Positions 7,267-19,361 of a stretch of DNA of 64,000 nucleotides are shown here, one piece after another. The notes below the pieces were generated by a model that was not told the origin of the DNA, searched no databases, and was given only the letters and a program-made list of their open reading frames with translations. Position 1 is the first letter of the stretch, and each line of letters opens with the position of its first letter. The position numbers were made by a program, and so were the translations under genes. The stretch is from Ruminococcus sp. (GTDB lineage: Bacteria > Bacillota > Clostridia > Oscillospirales > Ruminococcaceae), in contig JAEELF010000036.1 in assembly GCA_016288815.1 (NCBI GenBank), forward strand, positions 1 through 64,000, written 5' to 3'.

Positions 7267-8652
7267 ATGCCTAATATGTCTTTAGTACGCAACGAGATGC
7301 CCGTTCAGGCTCCCGACGTAAGAAACAAGAATTTCAGCGAGGTCGCTCTCGGATATACCGAGGAGCAGGCTATCGACGAGGCTAAGCGCTGCCTCAACTG
7401 CAAGAACAAGCCCTGTTCCACAGGCTGTCCCGTGCAGATAGATATCCCCGCATTCATCGCAAAGGTCGCAGAGGGCGACTTCGCGGGCGCATACAAGGTG
7501 ATAACACAGTCCAGCTCGCTCCCGGCTGTCTGCGGAAGAGTATGTCCGCAGGAGACACAGTGCGAGAGCAAGTGCGTAAGAGGCATCAAGGGCGAGCCTG
7601 TTGCTATCGGACGCCTTGAGAGATTCGTAGCCGACTGGCACAACGCACAGCCCGCAGCAGCTGTTGAAGTTCCCGCTAAGAACGGTCACAAGGCTGCTGT
7701 CATCGGCTCCGGTCCTTCGGGACTTGCCTGTGCTGGAGACCTCGCAAAGAAGGGCTACGACGTTACAGTATTCGAGGCTCTGCACGTTGCAGGCGGCGTT
7801 CTCTCCTACGGTATCCCCGAGTTCAGACTCCCCAAGTCCATCGTTCAGAAGGAGATCGAGGGTCTGAAGGCTCTCGGCGTAAAGATCGAGACCAATACCG
7901 TTGTCGGCAAAACTGTTTCTGTGGACGAGCTCATGCAGGATGAGGGCTTCGAGAGCGTATTCATCGGCTCCGGCGCAGGTCTGCCGAGATTCATGAATAT
8001 CCCCGGCGAGAACCTTAACGGTGTTTACTCCGCTAACGAGTTCCTCACCCGTATCAACCTCATGAAGGCTTACAAGGAGGGCAGCTCCACGCCTATCAAG
8101 GCCGGAACCAAGGCTGTCATCGTAGGCGGCGGAAACGTTGCTATGGACGCAGCACGCTGTGCAAAGCGTCTCGGCGCTGAGGTATACATAGTTTACCGCC
8201 GTACAGAGGCTGAGCTCCCCGCGCGTGCAGAGGAAGTCGAGCACGCCAAGGAGGAGGGCATAATCTTCAAGTTCCTCACCAACCCCGTTGAGATAGAGTC
8301 TACCGACAAGGGCTGGGTAAAGAGCATAAAGTGCCAGCAGATGGAGCTCTCCGAGCCCGATGCTTCCGGCAGAGCTAAGCCTGTTCCGATAGAGGGCGCT
8401 TTCATCGACATCGAGGCGGACTGTGTCATCATGTCTATCGGTACTTCTCCGAACCCGCTCATCAAGTCCACAACTGCCGGACTTGACACCCAGAAGTGGG
8501 GCGGTATCATCGCTGACGAGGACGGTCTCACCTCCAAGGAGGGCGTTTACGCAGGCGGCGATGCCGTAACGGGCGCAGCTACAGTTATCCTCGCAATGGG
8601 CGCCGGCAAGAAGGCTGCCGCTGCTATGGATAAGTATATGCAGAGCAAGTAA
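7267..8652 (+). CDS. nfnB: NADH-dependent reduced ferredoxin:NADP+ oxidoreductase subunit B (GltD/GltA-like)
   Basis: The 461-residue flavoprotein has eight N-terminal cysteines (42, 45, 50, 54, 89, 93, 99, 103) for two [4Fe-4S] clusters, an FAD loop GSGPSGLACAG (147-157) and an NADPH loop GGGNVAMDAA (about 283-292). This is the layout of the small subunit of glutamate synthase and of NfnB. Pairing with NfnA, and the absence of a large glutamate synthase subunit, favour NfnB, the subunit that holds the bifurcating FAD and the NADPH site. Annotation as a homotetrameric NADPH glutamate synthase is the common alternative. Co-transcribed with nfnA and followed by a terminator. Confidence 0.9.
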   Translation: MPNMSLVRNEMPVQAPDVRNKNFSEVALGYTEEQAIDEAKRCLNCKNKPCSTGCPVQIDIPAFIAKVAEGDFAGAYKVITQSSSLPAVCGRVCPQETQCESKCVRGIKGEPVAIGRLERFVADWHNAQPAAAVEVPAKNGHKAAVIGSGPSGLACAGDLAKKGYDVTVFEALHVAGGVLSYGIPEFRLPKSIVQKEIEGLKALGVKIETNTVVGKTVSVDELMQDEGFESVFIGSGAGLPRFMNIPGENLNGVYSANEFLTRINLMKAYKEGSSTPIKAGTKAVIVGGGNVAMDAARCAKRLGAEVYIVYRRTEAELPARAEEVEHAKEEGIIFKFLTNPVEIESTDKGWVKSIKCQQMELSEPDASGRAKPVPIEGAFIDIEADCVIMSIGTSPNPLIKSTTAGLDTQKWGGIIADEDGLTSKEGVYAGGDAVTGAATVILAMGAGKKAAAAMDKYMQSK

Positions 8653-8664
8653 ATACATCATTCG

Positions 8665-8695
8665 AGGGACGGTGCGGACATCGTCCCTTGTTTTT
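8665..8695 (+). terminator. Terminator after nfnAB
   Basis: A 7-bp stem (AGGGACG 8665-8671 with CGTCCCT 8682-8688) is followed by TGTTTTT. Confidence 0.85.
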
Positions 8696-8739
8696 GTGTT
8701 TTTGCCTGTTTTTTCATAGCTCAGAGGTGTATTTTTTAC

Positions 8740-8768
8740 TTGCATTCTTTCACTTTTTGTGTTATAAT
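8740..8768 (+). promoter_or_regulatory. Promoter for carB
   Basis: TTGCAT and TATAAT with a 17-base spacer, about 75 bases before the carB ATG. No obvious attenuator or PyrR-type hairpin set is seen in the short leader. Confidence 0.8.
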
Positions 8769-8843
8769 GTAGTTTAAATAAGTGTGTGTATGCTTATACG
8801 GTAAATTTTATGACGTACATTCTGTACGGGTCAGGAGAATAAT

Positions 8844-12062
<3,219 letters not shown>

Positions 12063-12069
12063 TGAAGAG

Positions 12070-12091
12070 GGCGACCCGAGAGGGTCGCCTT
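12070..12091 (+). terminator. Terminator-like hairpin after carB
   Basis: A perfect 8-bp stem, GGCGACCC (12070-12077) with GGGTCGCC (12082-12089), is closed by a GAGA tetraloop and followed by a short TTTCT. The T-tract is weak. Confidence 0.65.
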
Positions 12092-12097
12092 TCTGAT

Positions 12098-12440
12098 TCG
12101 TGCGACCTCATCGGTCGCAGGCAAGATGATTCGACGCGGCAACAAGGAGACGCCCTCTATCGCAGGGCGTCTCCTCTTTTCAAGCAGTCCACCGGACTGT
12201 TTGAAAATTCACCTCTTGCGGTGACTCCCTACAGTGTAGGGAGATGCCCATAGGGCAGAGGGTCACGGACCCGGTTAGGGTCTCCCTTCATATTTGCAGG
12301 GCGCTGCCTCTGGACTCCGCCAAAGGGATGCAATCCCATTGTTGGGGTGTAGGGGACGGCGTCCCCGACGTCCCACCCAAAAGAATTGACGTATTCGCCT
12401 GCGCGGGCTCCGCGCCCCTTTGGAATCCCATTGCAAATAA
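12098..12440 (+). repeat. Mosaic hairpin repeat, copy 2
   Basis: The stretch between carB and the YfhO gene has no coding potential and repeats the modules of copy 1: GTGCGACC...GGTCGC, AGACGCCC...GGGCGTCT, the AGTCCACCGGACTG palindrome, GCGCTGCCTCTGGACTCC and AAAGGG...CCCTTT. It adds a GGGGACGGCGTCCCC palindrome and a GCGCGGGCTCCGCGC hairpin that are also found near 37590-37690. Confidence 0.75.
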
Positions 12441-12466
12441 TAATCAACGTTTTATTCTTCAACCCC

Positions 12467-12495
12467 TTGCAAAATACCGCAGAGTGTAGTATAAT
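12467..12495 (+). promoter_or_regulatory. Promoter for the YfhO-type gene
   Basis: TTGCAA (12467-12472) and TATAAT (12490-12495) with a 17-base spacer, directly after the repeat. Confidence 0.8.
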
Positions 12496-12561
12496 AATAA
12501 AGTATGATTATAATAGGGAGGTATGGCTTCTGCCGCCTTTCCGTGAAAAGGAGGAACAAAA

Positions 12562-15500
12562 TTGGCTAAATCCAAGTCCGGCACAAAGAAAAAGTCCGGG
12601 AACAGCAAAAAGCAGCCCCAGAGCGCTAAAAAACAGCCTCAGAGCACCAAAAAACAGCCGCTTAAGGGCACTGCTGCGGTAAGAGCACGCAATGCCTCTG
12701 CTTCCGCTAAGCCTGCTGTGACCGCGACCGAAATAATCGCCGGTAAGACCAAGACCAAGTATATGCCGCTGTACTACATAGCTGCATTCCTTATCCCGGC
12801 GCTGCTCGCGTTCATCGCGTATGCTTTCTTCGGGGTCTATCCGTTCGGCATACGCTCGGTACTCACCCTCGACCTCAACGGTCAGTACGTCTCCTACTTC
12901 GAGGCTATCCGCTACGCCTTCCACGGTCAGGGCAGCCTGTTCTACAACTGGAGCCGAAATCTCTCCGGCGAGTTCATGGGTATCATCGGCTACTACCTCG
13001 CGAGCCCGTTCACGTTCATACTCGTCTTCCTGCCGAGGAGCTTTATCCTCGAGAGCCTGCTGATAATCCAGCTCAGTAAGATAGGCGCGGCAGGCGTGAC
13101 CTTCATGGTCTACGCGCAGAAGTCCAAGAACGTGCAGCCGCTCCAGTCGCTGATATTCTCGACGGCTTATGCGATGATGAGCTACATGGTCATCCAGCTC
13201 ATCGACCCGATGTGGCTCGACGGTCCTGTGCTCCTGCCGCTCATAGTGCTCGGTATCGAGTACCTCATCGACGACGGCAGAAAGCTCAACTACATCATTC
13301 CCCTTGCGCTGATGTTCGTTGCGCACTTCTATATCGGCTACATGGTCGCTATATTCGTCGCGATGTACTTCTTCTACTACCTCTTCTTCGGCACGACGCG
13401 CAAGTTCAGGGGTTTTGAGGACTACGCAAAGACCATAGGCCTCATGGGCGTTTCGACTATCGTTGTGCTCATGCTGAGCGCGTTCATGATACTTCCTGTG
13501 TACAGCGCGCTGTCGCTCGGTAAGTTCGACTTCTCCAACCCCGATTACAGCTACAACAAGATGTTCCGTATCTGGGAACTCGTTCCCACTCTCCTGCCCG
13601 ATCAGTACTACTCCGTAAACGTTGACGAGGGCACGAGGTTCTACGGAAGACCTGAGATATACTGCGGTGTCATCGCGGTGGTACTGCTCCCGCTGTTCTA
13701 CATGAACAAGAACATCAAGAGCAACAGGAAGCTCGGGTATACGCTGCTCACGTTCCTGATGTTCATGAGTATGTACGTCAAGCCTATCAATATGATGTGG
13801 CACGGCGGTCAGGACCCGAACTGGCTCCCCTACAGATACTCCTTCATCGTTTCGTTCATTCTTCTGTCAATGGCGGCAGAGGTGTTTGCGCACCTTGACG
13901 GCTACAAGCTGTCAGTTTCAAACGTCGGAGTGACGTTCAGTATCATAGCGGTCCTTGTGTTCGCTTATGAGGCGTTTATAGGGGCTTACAAATCAAACGA
14001 CGGAACCGCGTTGGATGGTTCTTTCACATTCCTGCTCATACAGGACATCTTGCTTATATTCATAATTCCGTTGTTGTATATCTACATAAGCGACAAAAAG
14101 TTTACTATCAGCAGATACAGAAACGGTATGTTTATCGGCGGCGCTGTATCGGTACTCTTATACCTGGAGAGAGTTTACTCAACAATCAAAGGCGCCAGAT
14201 TCATCTCCCCGCTTCCCTACGAGGAGAGCAAGTATAAGTACGCAGCATCGCTCCCCTATTCCACCAGCGAATCCTACAACGGCGAGAAGTGGCAGGAACT
14301 CTGGCTCGGAACCCTCGTTTTCGGTCTCACGCTTGCGGCGATATACCTCATCGCTCTCTACTTCTACAGCAACGCAAAGCAGAAAAAGACCCGCACGGCT
14401 ATATCTGTGGTCCTTGCGCTCACGGTCTTCTTCGAGGCTGGCTACAACTGCTACGACACCTTCAAGAAGATAATGAAGGAGGTCGGCAACACCGAGCACA
14501 ACGATTACGTCGAGGTGCTCTCGGGCGCGGGCATAGTGGACGAGCTTGAAGCGCGCGACAACACCTTCTACCGTGCAGAAAAGACCTTCCAGCGTATGGG
14601 CAACGATAACCTCGCCTACCGCCTGAAGGGTCTGACCCACACCAGCTCGGTAATGAACACGAGAGCCCTCAAGTTCCTCGAGGCACTCGGCTACGCTACC
14701 CAGAGCTATGAATCCAACTACAGAGGTGCGACGGCAGTCTCCGACTCGCTCCTCGGAATAAAGTACGTCATCAACGACCCCGACAGAGAGAACAACGGCA
14801 AGCTCATCTCCGACTATAACTATGTTTTCTCCACTACCTACGACAGATACGAGGGCAACTGCAGACAGGAGAAGAGACAGCGCACAGCAAACGTCTACCA
14901 GAACCCCTATGCGCTCTCTATCGGCTATATGGCTGATGACGATATCCTCAAGCTCGGAACGCTCGGCAACGACGACCCGTTCTTCTCGCTGAACAACTAC
15001 CTCAGCTCGCTCACGGGCAATACTCTGGACTATACGGCTGTCCCGCTCGACCCGAAGGACTACTTCACACCGCTCACCTCGTCCGTCTCCTATGATGAGA
15101 CACAGGTGCGCTATCAGGTCTACAACGCGAGCGGCTACCCGCACGACGACTTCGACGCTATCGCAGGCGCTACGGACCCCGTTGTCAATATCCACATCAC
15201 CGCCGAGAAGGAGGGCGATATCTATATGTCGCTCCGCTCGGAGATGAGAAAGGCTGTCAACCTCTGGTTCTCATGCGAAAAGGGCGAAGACGGCAAGTTC
15301 ACCAACCACAAGGCAATGGGCAGCTACTTTGAGAACAGCGACGACTCTATCGTCAACCTCGGCTCCTTCGCTCCCGGTACAGAGCTGGAAGTACGTCTGA
15401 CTATCCGTTCTTCATCCGGCGGCGCATACGTCGGCAGCAATGAGTATGTCATGGTGCGTCAGGGAGGATACCTCTTCTATAACCTCGACAAGGAGCGCTT

Positions 15501-16254
15501 CGAGGAGGACATCAAGAAGCTCCAGCAGAATCCGTGGGTCATCGACACTGAGAAGTCCACCGACCGCTGCCTGACGGGTACAGTCACCGCACAGGAGGGT
15601 CAGATACTCTCGACCTCTATCCCGTATGAGCCCGGCTGGGAGGTATATGTTGACGGCAAGAAGATCGACAGCATAATCACTGAGACTCCCAACGAGAATG
15701 GCGGTCTCTCCACGCTCGGCAACGCAGTCAAGTGGAATCAGGCGACTGCGCCGTATACGCTCTATAACGACGGCGAGAACCACATGGTGGTCATTCTCGG
15801 TACGATGATAGGCGTGCAGCTCACTCCGGGCGAGCACACTGTCACGATGAAGTACACTCCTCCCGGATTCAGGGTGGGCGTATTCACGTTCGTGCTCGGC
15901 GTCGCAGTGCTTGTGATGTTCTTCATATACGACAAGAAGCACAACAAGGTCTTCGCTGCAAGGCGCAAGGAGAAGGAGCTCGCGAAGCTCGGCATCACTC
16001 CCGAGGAAGAAGCGGCCGAGAAGAAAAAGAAGGTACAGATAATCAAGTCCAAGGGCGAGATAGTTTCTGAACGCGGCGAAACAGCTAAGAAAAAAGCCGC
16101 CGAAGCTCAGGCGGAGGCTGAAAAGCTGAAAAAGAAGACTGACGAGCTCATAGACAAGGGCAAGGCTTTTGAGGAAAAGGCTGCGGAAACGGCGGACGGA
16201 ACCGCTGAGGAAGCAGAGAGCTCCGACGAGGCTGAGTCCGAGTCCGAAGAATAA
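12562..16254 (+). CDS. YfhO family multi-spanning membrane protein
   Basis: The start is TTG at 12562, with AAAAGGAGG about 9 bases upstream. The product is 1230 residues. A basic, Lys/Gln-rich N-terminal tail (repeats of KKQPQS) precedes about a dozen membrane segments between residues 70 and 620. A large extracytoplasmic-type region then follows (about 620-1110) before a last membrane segment near 1115 and a charged coiled tail ending ESSDEAESESEE. This is the YfhO layout, a family related to polytopic GT-C glycosyltransferases and linked in Bacillus to lipoteichoic acid glycosylation. The Asp-rich first loop (LTLDLNGQYVSYFEAI) fits. A terminator follows, so it is monocistronic. Acceptor and donor are unknown. 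Confidence 0.85.
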   Translation: MAKSKSGTKKKSGNSKKQPQSAKKQPQSTKKQPLKGTAAVRARNASASAKPAVTATEIIAGKTKTKYMPLYYIAAFLIPALLAFIAYAFFGVYPFGIRSVLTLDLNGQYVSYFEAIRYAFHGQGSLFYNWSRNLSGEFMGIIGYYLASPFTFILVFLPRSFILESLLIIQLSKIGAAGVTFMVYAQKSKNVQPLQSLIFSTAYAMMSYMVIQLIDPMWLDGPVLLPLIVLGIEYLIDDGRKLNYIIPLALMFVAHFYIGYMVAIFVAMYFFYYLFFGTTRKFRGFEDYAKTIGLMGVSTIVVLMLSAFMILPVYSALSLGKFDFSNPDYSYNKMFRIWELVPTLLPDQYYSVNVDEGTRFYGRPEIYCGVIAVVLLPLFYMNKNIKSNRKLGYTLLTFLMFMSMYVKPINMMWHGGQDPNWLPYRYSFIVSFILLSMAAEVFAHLDGYKLSVSNVGVTFSIIAVLVFAYEAFIGAYKSNDGTALDGSFTFLLIQDILLIFIIPLLYIYISDKKFTISRYRNGMFIGGAVSVLLYLERVYSTIKGARFISPLPYEESKYKYAASLPYSTSESYNGEKWQELWLGTLVFGLTLAAIYLIALYFYSNAKQKKTRTAISVVLALTVFFEAGYNCYDTFKKIMKEVGNTEHNDYVEVLSGAGIVDELEARDNTFYRAEKTFQRMGNDNLAYRLKGLTHTSSVMNTRALKFLEALGYATQSYESNYRGATAVSDSLLGIKYVINDPDRENNGKLISDYNYVFSTTYDRYEGNCRQEKRQRTANVYQNPYALSIGYMADDDILKLGTLGNDDPFFSLNNYLSSLTGNTLDYTAVPLDPKDYFTPLTSSVSYDETQVRYQVYNASGYPHDDFDAIAGATDPVVNIHITAEKEGDIYMSLRSEMRKAVNLWFSCEKGEDGKFTNHKAMGSYFENSDDSIVNLGSFAPGTELEVRLTIRSSSGGAYVGSNEYVMVRQGGYLFYNLDKERFEEDIKKLQQNPWVIDTEKSTDRCLTGTVTAQEGQILSTSIPYEPGWEVYVDGKKIDSIITETPNENGGLSTLGNAVKWNQATAPYTLYNDGENHMVVILGTMIGVQLTPGEHTVTMKYTPPGFRVGVFTFVLGVAVLVMFFIYDKKHNKVFAARRKEKELAKLGITPEEEAAEKKKKVQIIKSKGEIVSERGETAKKKAAEAQAEAEKLKKKTDELIDKGKAFEEKAAETADGTAEEAESSDEAESESEE

Positions 16255-16260
16255 AATGAT

Positions 16261-16290
16261 AACGGCAGACCGTGAGGTCTGCCGTTTTTT
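16261..16290 (+). terminator. Terminator after the YfhO-type gene
   Basis: A perfect 11-bp stem, AACGGCAGACC with GGTCTGCCGTT, GTGA loop, followed by TTTT. Confidence 0.9.
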
Positions 16291-16328
16291 GTGTGGTATG
16301 TGGTGTTTTCATATACACATATCAAGTG

Positions 16329-16638
16329 TTCCGTATGCGATGTACTTGCGAGCGACAACGTGGCGCGGAGCCCGCGCTGGCAGAACGCACACGTTATACT
16401 TCCACACCCGAAGAATAAGTCCCGCGCTGCACATACTTCCGTATGCGATGTACGATTAAGGTCGTTGTTAAGAGTGAGCGAGCTTGCGAGCGACAACGTG
16501 GCGCGGAGCCCGCGCTGGCAGAACGCGCACGTTATACTTCCAAAGCCGAAGAATAAGTCCCGCGCTGCACATACTTCCGTATGCGATGTACGATTAAGGT
16601 CGTTGTTAAGAGTGAGCGAACTTGCGAGCGGCAACGTG
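16329..16638. repeat. Tandem repeat, 138-bp unit, three partial or complete copies
   Basis: Units begin TTCCGTATGCGATGTAC at 16329, 16437 and 16575. The middle unit is a full 138 bases. The first is 108 bases because a 30-base block (GATTAAGGTCGTTGTTAAG... ) is missing. The third is cut off at about 16638, next to the end of thrS. Each unit carries a GCGCGGAGCCCGCGC palindrome. Copies differ by only a few substitutions. No open frame is conserved across them, so they look non-coding. Confidence 0.85.
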
Positions 16639-16660
16639 CTTGGGTGCAGCGTCACGCTGC

Positions 16661-18607
16661 TTAGCGGACTTTCTTAGCGATGTCGTCGATGAGCTTTGCG
16701 AGGAGGTCGTTCTGCGACATCGAGCCGAGGTCGCCCTCTCTTCTCGACGATACCGATACCGTGTTCTCCTCGATCTCCTTGTCGCCGACTGTTATCCACA
16801 TCGGGAGCTTCTCGAGCCTTGCGTCGCGTACCTTCTTGCCGACCTTTTCTGCGCGGTCGTCGATAGTCACGCGCATTCCCGCAGCCTCGAGCTTCGCGAG
16901 GAGCTCATTGCAGTAGTCGAGGTGACGGTCTGCAACGGGGATGATGCGTACCTGCTCCGGAGCGAGCCACAGCGGCATTGCACCTGCGTACTTCTCGATC
17001 ATGTATGCGAGAGTTCTTTCGTAGCAGCCGAGCGATGTTCTGTGAATGATGTACGGACGCTTCTTGGTTCCGTCAACGTCAACGTACTCCATTCCGAAGC
17101 GCTGAGCGAGGAGCATATCTATCTGGATAGTAACAAGGGTGTCCTCCTTGCCGTATACGTTCTTGTACTGGATATCGAGCTTAGGACCGTAGAATGCAGC
17201 CTCGTCGATACCGATAGTGTACTCTACGCCGAGGTCGTCGAGTATCTTGCCCATTACCTCCTGAGCGTAGTCCCACTGCTCCTTTGAACCCTCGTACTTG
17301 TTCTTCGGGTTCGCGGGATCCCACTGCGAGAAGCGGAATGTACAGTCCTCAAGGAGTCCGACAGTACCGAGCATTTCCTTTGCGAGTGCGAGACAGTCTG
17401 CGAACTCCTCCTCGAGCTGCTCGGGACGGAGAATGAGGTGTCCCTCGGAGATAGTGAACTGACGCACGCGGATAAGTCCGTGCATCTCACCGGAGTCCTC
17501 CTTGCGGAAGAGGGTGGAGGTCTCGCCGAGCCTCATCGGGAGGTCACGGTAGGAGCGCTGTCTGTTGAGGAATACCTGATACTGGAACGGGCAGGTCATC
17601 GGACGGAGCGCGAAGCACTCCTTCTCCTCGTCGTAGGGGTCGCCCATGATGAACATACCGTCGAGGTAGTGATCCCAGTGTCCGGATATCTTGAAGAACT
17701 CTCTCTTAGCGAAGTAGGGTGTCTTTGTGAGGAGGTAGCCGTGCTTCTGCTCGACGTCCTCTACCCAGCGCTGGAGGGTCTGGATAACTCTTGCGCCCTT
17801 GGGCAGGATAACGGGAAGTCCCTGACCGATGACGTCAACTGTTGTGAAGTACTCGAGCTCGCGTCCGAGCTTGTTGTGGTCGCGGAGCTTGGCCTCCTCG
17901 CGCTGCTTGATGTCAGCCTCGAGGTCAGCAGCCTTGGGGTAAGCTACGGCGTAAACGCGGGAGAGCATCTTGTTCTTCTCGCTGCCGCGCCAGTAAGCAC
18001 CTGTGCAGGAGAGGAGCTTGAATGCCTTTACGGGAGCTGTGGAGATGAGGTGCGGACCTGCACAGAGGTCGATGAACTCGCCCTGCTGGTAGAACGAGAT
18101 AGGCTCGCCCTTGCCTGCGTGCTCCTCGCAGAGCTCGACCTTGTAGGGCTCGTCCATAGCCTTGAGCTTTGCGATTGCTTCCTCCGGCGACAGCTCGAAC
18201 TGCTCGAGCTTGATGTCCTCCTTGACTATCTTCTTCATCTCAGCCTCGATAGCGTCGAGGTCCTCCTGAGTGAAGGGCTTCTCGAGGTCAAAGTCGTAGT
18301 AGAAGCCGTTGTCGATAGCGGGTCCGATAGCGAGCTTCGCTGCGGGGTAGAGACGCTTTACAGCCTGTGCGAGGATATGGGAAGCTGTGTGCCAGAAGGT
18401 CTTCTTGCCGTCGAGGGTGTCGAAGGTGCACACCTCGAACTCGCAGTCGCTGTCGATAACGGTGCGGATATCCTTTACCTCACCGTTTATCTTCACGCAG
18501 CACGCTGCCTTGTAAAGTCCCATGCCTATGCCCTTGATGATCTCCGACGCCGGCTGCGCCGACTCGATCTCACGGACGCTGCCGTCCTTTAATGTTAATT
18601 TTATCAT
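16661..18607 (-). CDS. thrS: Threonyl-tRNA synthetase
   Basis: The start ATG at 18607 has AAAGGAG upstream. The 648-residue product has an N-terminal TGS domain (MIKLTLKDGSVREI), the editing domain with HTASHILAQAVKRLYP and CAGPHL, class II catalytic motifs (RMTCPFQYQVFLNRQ region, MRLGETSTLFRKEDSGEMHGL, and HRTSLGCYERTLAYMIEKY) and a C-terminal anticodon-binding domain. It charges tRNA-Thr in the cytosol. It is the second gene behind a Thr T-box leader, after an unknown 127-residue gene, 28 bases away. A GCAGCG-TCA-CGCTGC hairpin touches the stop codon but lacks a U-tract. Confidence 0.97.
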   Translation of the reverse strand: MIKLTLKDGSVREIESAQPASEIIKGIGMGLYKAACCVKINGEVKDIRTVIDSDCEFEVCTFDTLDGKKTFWHTASHILAQAVKRLYPAAKLAIGPAIDNGFYYDFDLEKPFTQEDLDAIEAEMKKIVKEDIKLEQFELSPEEAIAKLKAMDEPYKVELCEEHAGKGEPISFYQQGEFIDLCAGPHLISTAPVKAFKLLSCTGAYWRGSEKNKMLSRVYAVAYPKAADLEADIKQREEAKLRDHNKLGRELEYFTTVDVIGQGLPVILPKGARVIQTLQRWVEDVEQKHGYLLTKTPYFAKREFFKISGHWDHYLDGMFIMGDPYDEEKECFALRPMTCPFQYQVFLNRQRSYRDLPMRLGETSTLFRKEDSGEMHGLIRVRQFTISEGHLILRPEQLEEEFADCLALAKEMLGTVGLLEDCTFRFSQWDPANPKNKYEGSKEQWDYAQEVMGKILDDLGVEYTIGIDEAAFYGPKLDIQYKNVYGKEDTLVTIQIDMLLAQRFGMEYVDVDGTKKRPYIIHRTSLGCYERTLAYMIEKYAGAMPLWLAPEQVRIIPVADRHLDYCNELLAKLEAAGMRVTIDDRAEKVGKKVRDARLEKLPMWITVGDKEIEENTVSVSSRREGDLGSMSQNDLLAKLIDDIAKKVR

Positions 18608-18634
18608 TGCATTTTTCTCCTTTTCAAAATGTTA

Positions 18635-19018
18635 TCATACCTTCCCGACGACCTCGAAGTCGCCGCCGAAGAGTTCGACGCTTATCATATCAGAGCCGGG
18701 AGCGAAGCCATCCTTTGTGCCGACGCAGAAGCAGACGACGATATCGTCCTCGTCCACATCAACGTATACATTCGCGAGGGTCATATTCTCGGCGAGCTCA
18801 GCGGGCTCGAAGTAGTCGTAGAAGCCCTCGTCGATGATGAGCTGAGCGATAGCTTTTTTGCTGCCGTTGAGCTTTTCGAGCTTGCCGGCGATGTCCTTGA
18901 GGTGCTCCATTATGGTCTGTTCGCTGTCAACGTAGAAGCGGACCGTCATGACCTCTCCCCAGAGCTTGTAGGGGAGCTCGTAGGCTTCCTCCTTCTCGTT
19001 GTAGGTAATATTGCTCAC
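18635..19018 (-). CDS. Unknown acidic protein co-transcribed with thrS
   Basis: The start is GTG at 19018, with a strong GGAGG 6 bases upstream and just after the T-box terminator. The 127-residue product is acidic and soluble, with no signal peptide. It opens with MSNITYNEKEEAYELPYKLWGE and has a VYVDVDEDDIVVCF strand-like stretch near the C-terminus, like small immunity/DUF-type alpha+beta proteins. I do not recognise the family with confidence. Being the first gene under a threonine-sensing leader suggests that its dose follows uncharged tRNA-Thr, but a direct link to threonylation is only inferred. Confidence 0.75.
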   Translation of the reverse strand: MSNITYNEKEEAYELPYKLWGEVMTVRFYVDSEQTIMEHLKDIAGKLEKLNGSKKAIAQLIIDEGFYDYFEPAELAENMTLANVYVDVDEDDIVVCFCVGTKDGFAPGSDMISVELFGGDFEVVGKV

Positions 19019-19050
19019 ATTCTCCCTCCTTTCGCACCGGTGTACATATG

Positions 19051-19290
19051 CAAAAACCGCCCCTCCAGCCCTTTAAAAGAGCCACGAGGGGCGGTATTAT
19101 ACCGCGGTTCCACCCTGATCCATACGGAATGACCGTATCTCATTTGCCCGGTAACGGGAGCAGCCGGCGTTTATTGGACGCACTCGGAGGCGGTGTGCTC
19201 AGACCCTTTCCGCTGCTGCCTCGCACCGAACGGCAGCTCTCTGGGAGCGGAGCATCGGGAATAGCCTTCCTCGTCAAAGATTTTGTCTAT
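19051..19290 (-). promoter_or_regulatory. Threonine T-box riboswitch leader
   Basis: Read on the minus strand, the leader has a stem I with GAGAGCTGCCG...GGCAGC, a likely specifier ACC (Thr; plus-strand 19192-19194) followed by GCCTCCGAG, the T-box AGGGTGGAACCGCG (19103-19116), and a terminator CCGCCCCTC/GAGGGGCGG (19057-19065 with 19086-19094) ending in a U-run. Uncharged tRNA-Thr would stabilise the antiterminator and let transcription reach the unknown gene and thrS. The adjacent specifier register ACA is also Thr, so the amino acid call is robust. Confidence 0.93.
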
Positions 19291-19296
19291 GAAACT

Positions 19297-19325
19297 ATAT
19301 TAGCACAGTTTCCCGGGTTTGTCAA
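19297..19325 (-). promoter_or_regulatory. Promoter for the Thr T-box operon
   Basis: On the minus strand, TTGACA, a 17-base spacer and TAATAT. The predicted start lies near 19290, at the beginning of the T-box leader. Confidence 0.85.
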
Positions 19326-19361
19326 GCGGAATTTTTTGTCTGTCTGGCTTTGAGCGCCGGA

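Noticed and set aside
7267..8652. NADPH-dependent glutamate synthase small subunit
   Set aside because: The neighbouring nfnA with a [2Fe-2S] site and the lack of a large glutamate synthase gene make NfnB the better call.
16329..16638. Possible CRISPR array
   Set aside because: Units are 138 bp with no unique spacers and no cas genes; it is a plain tandem repeat.
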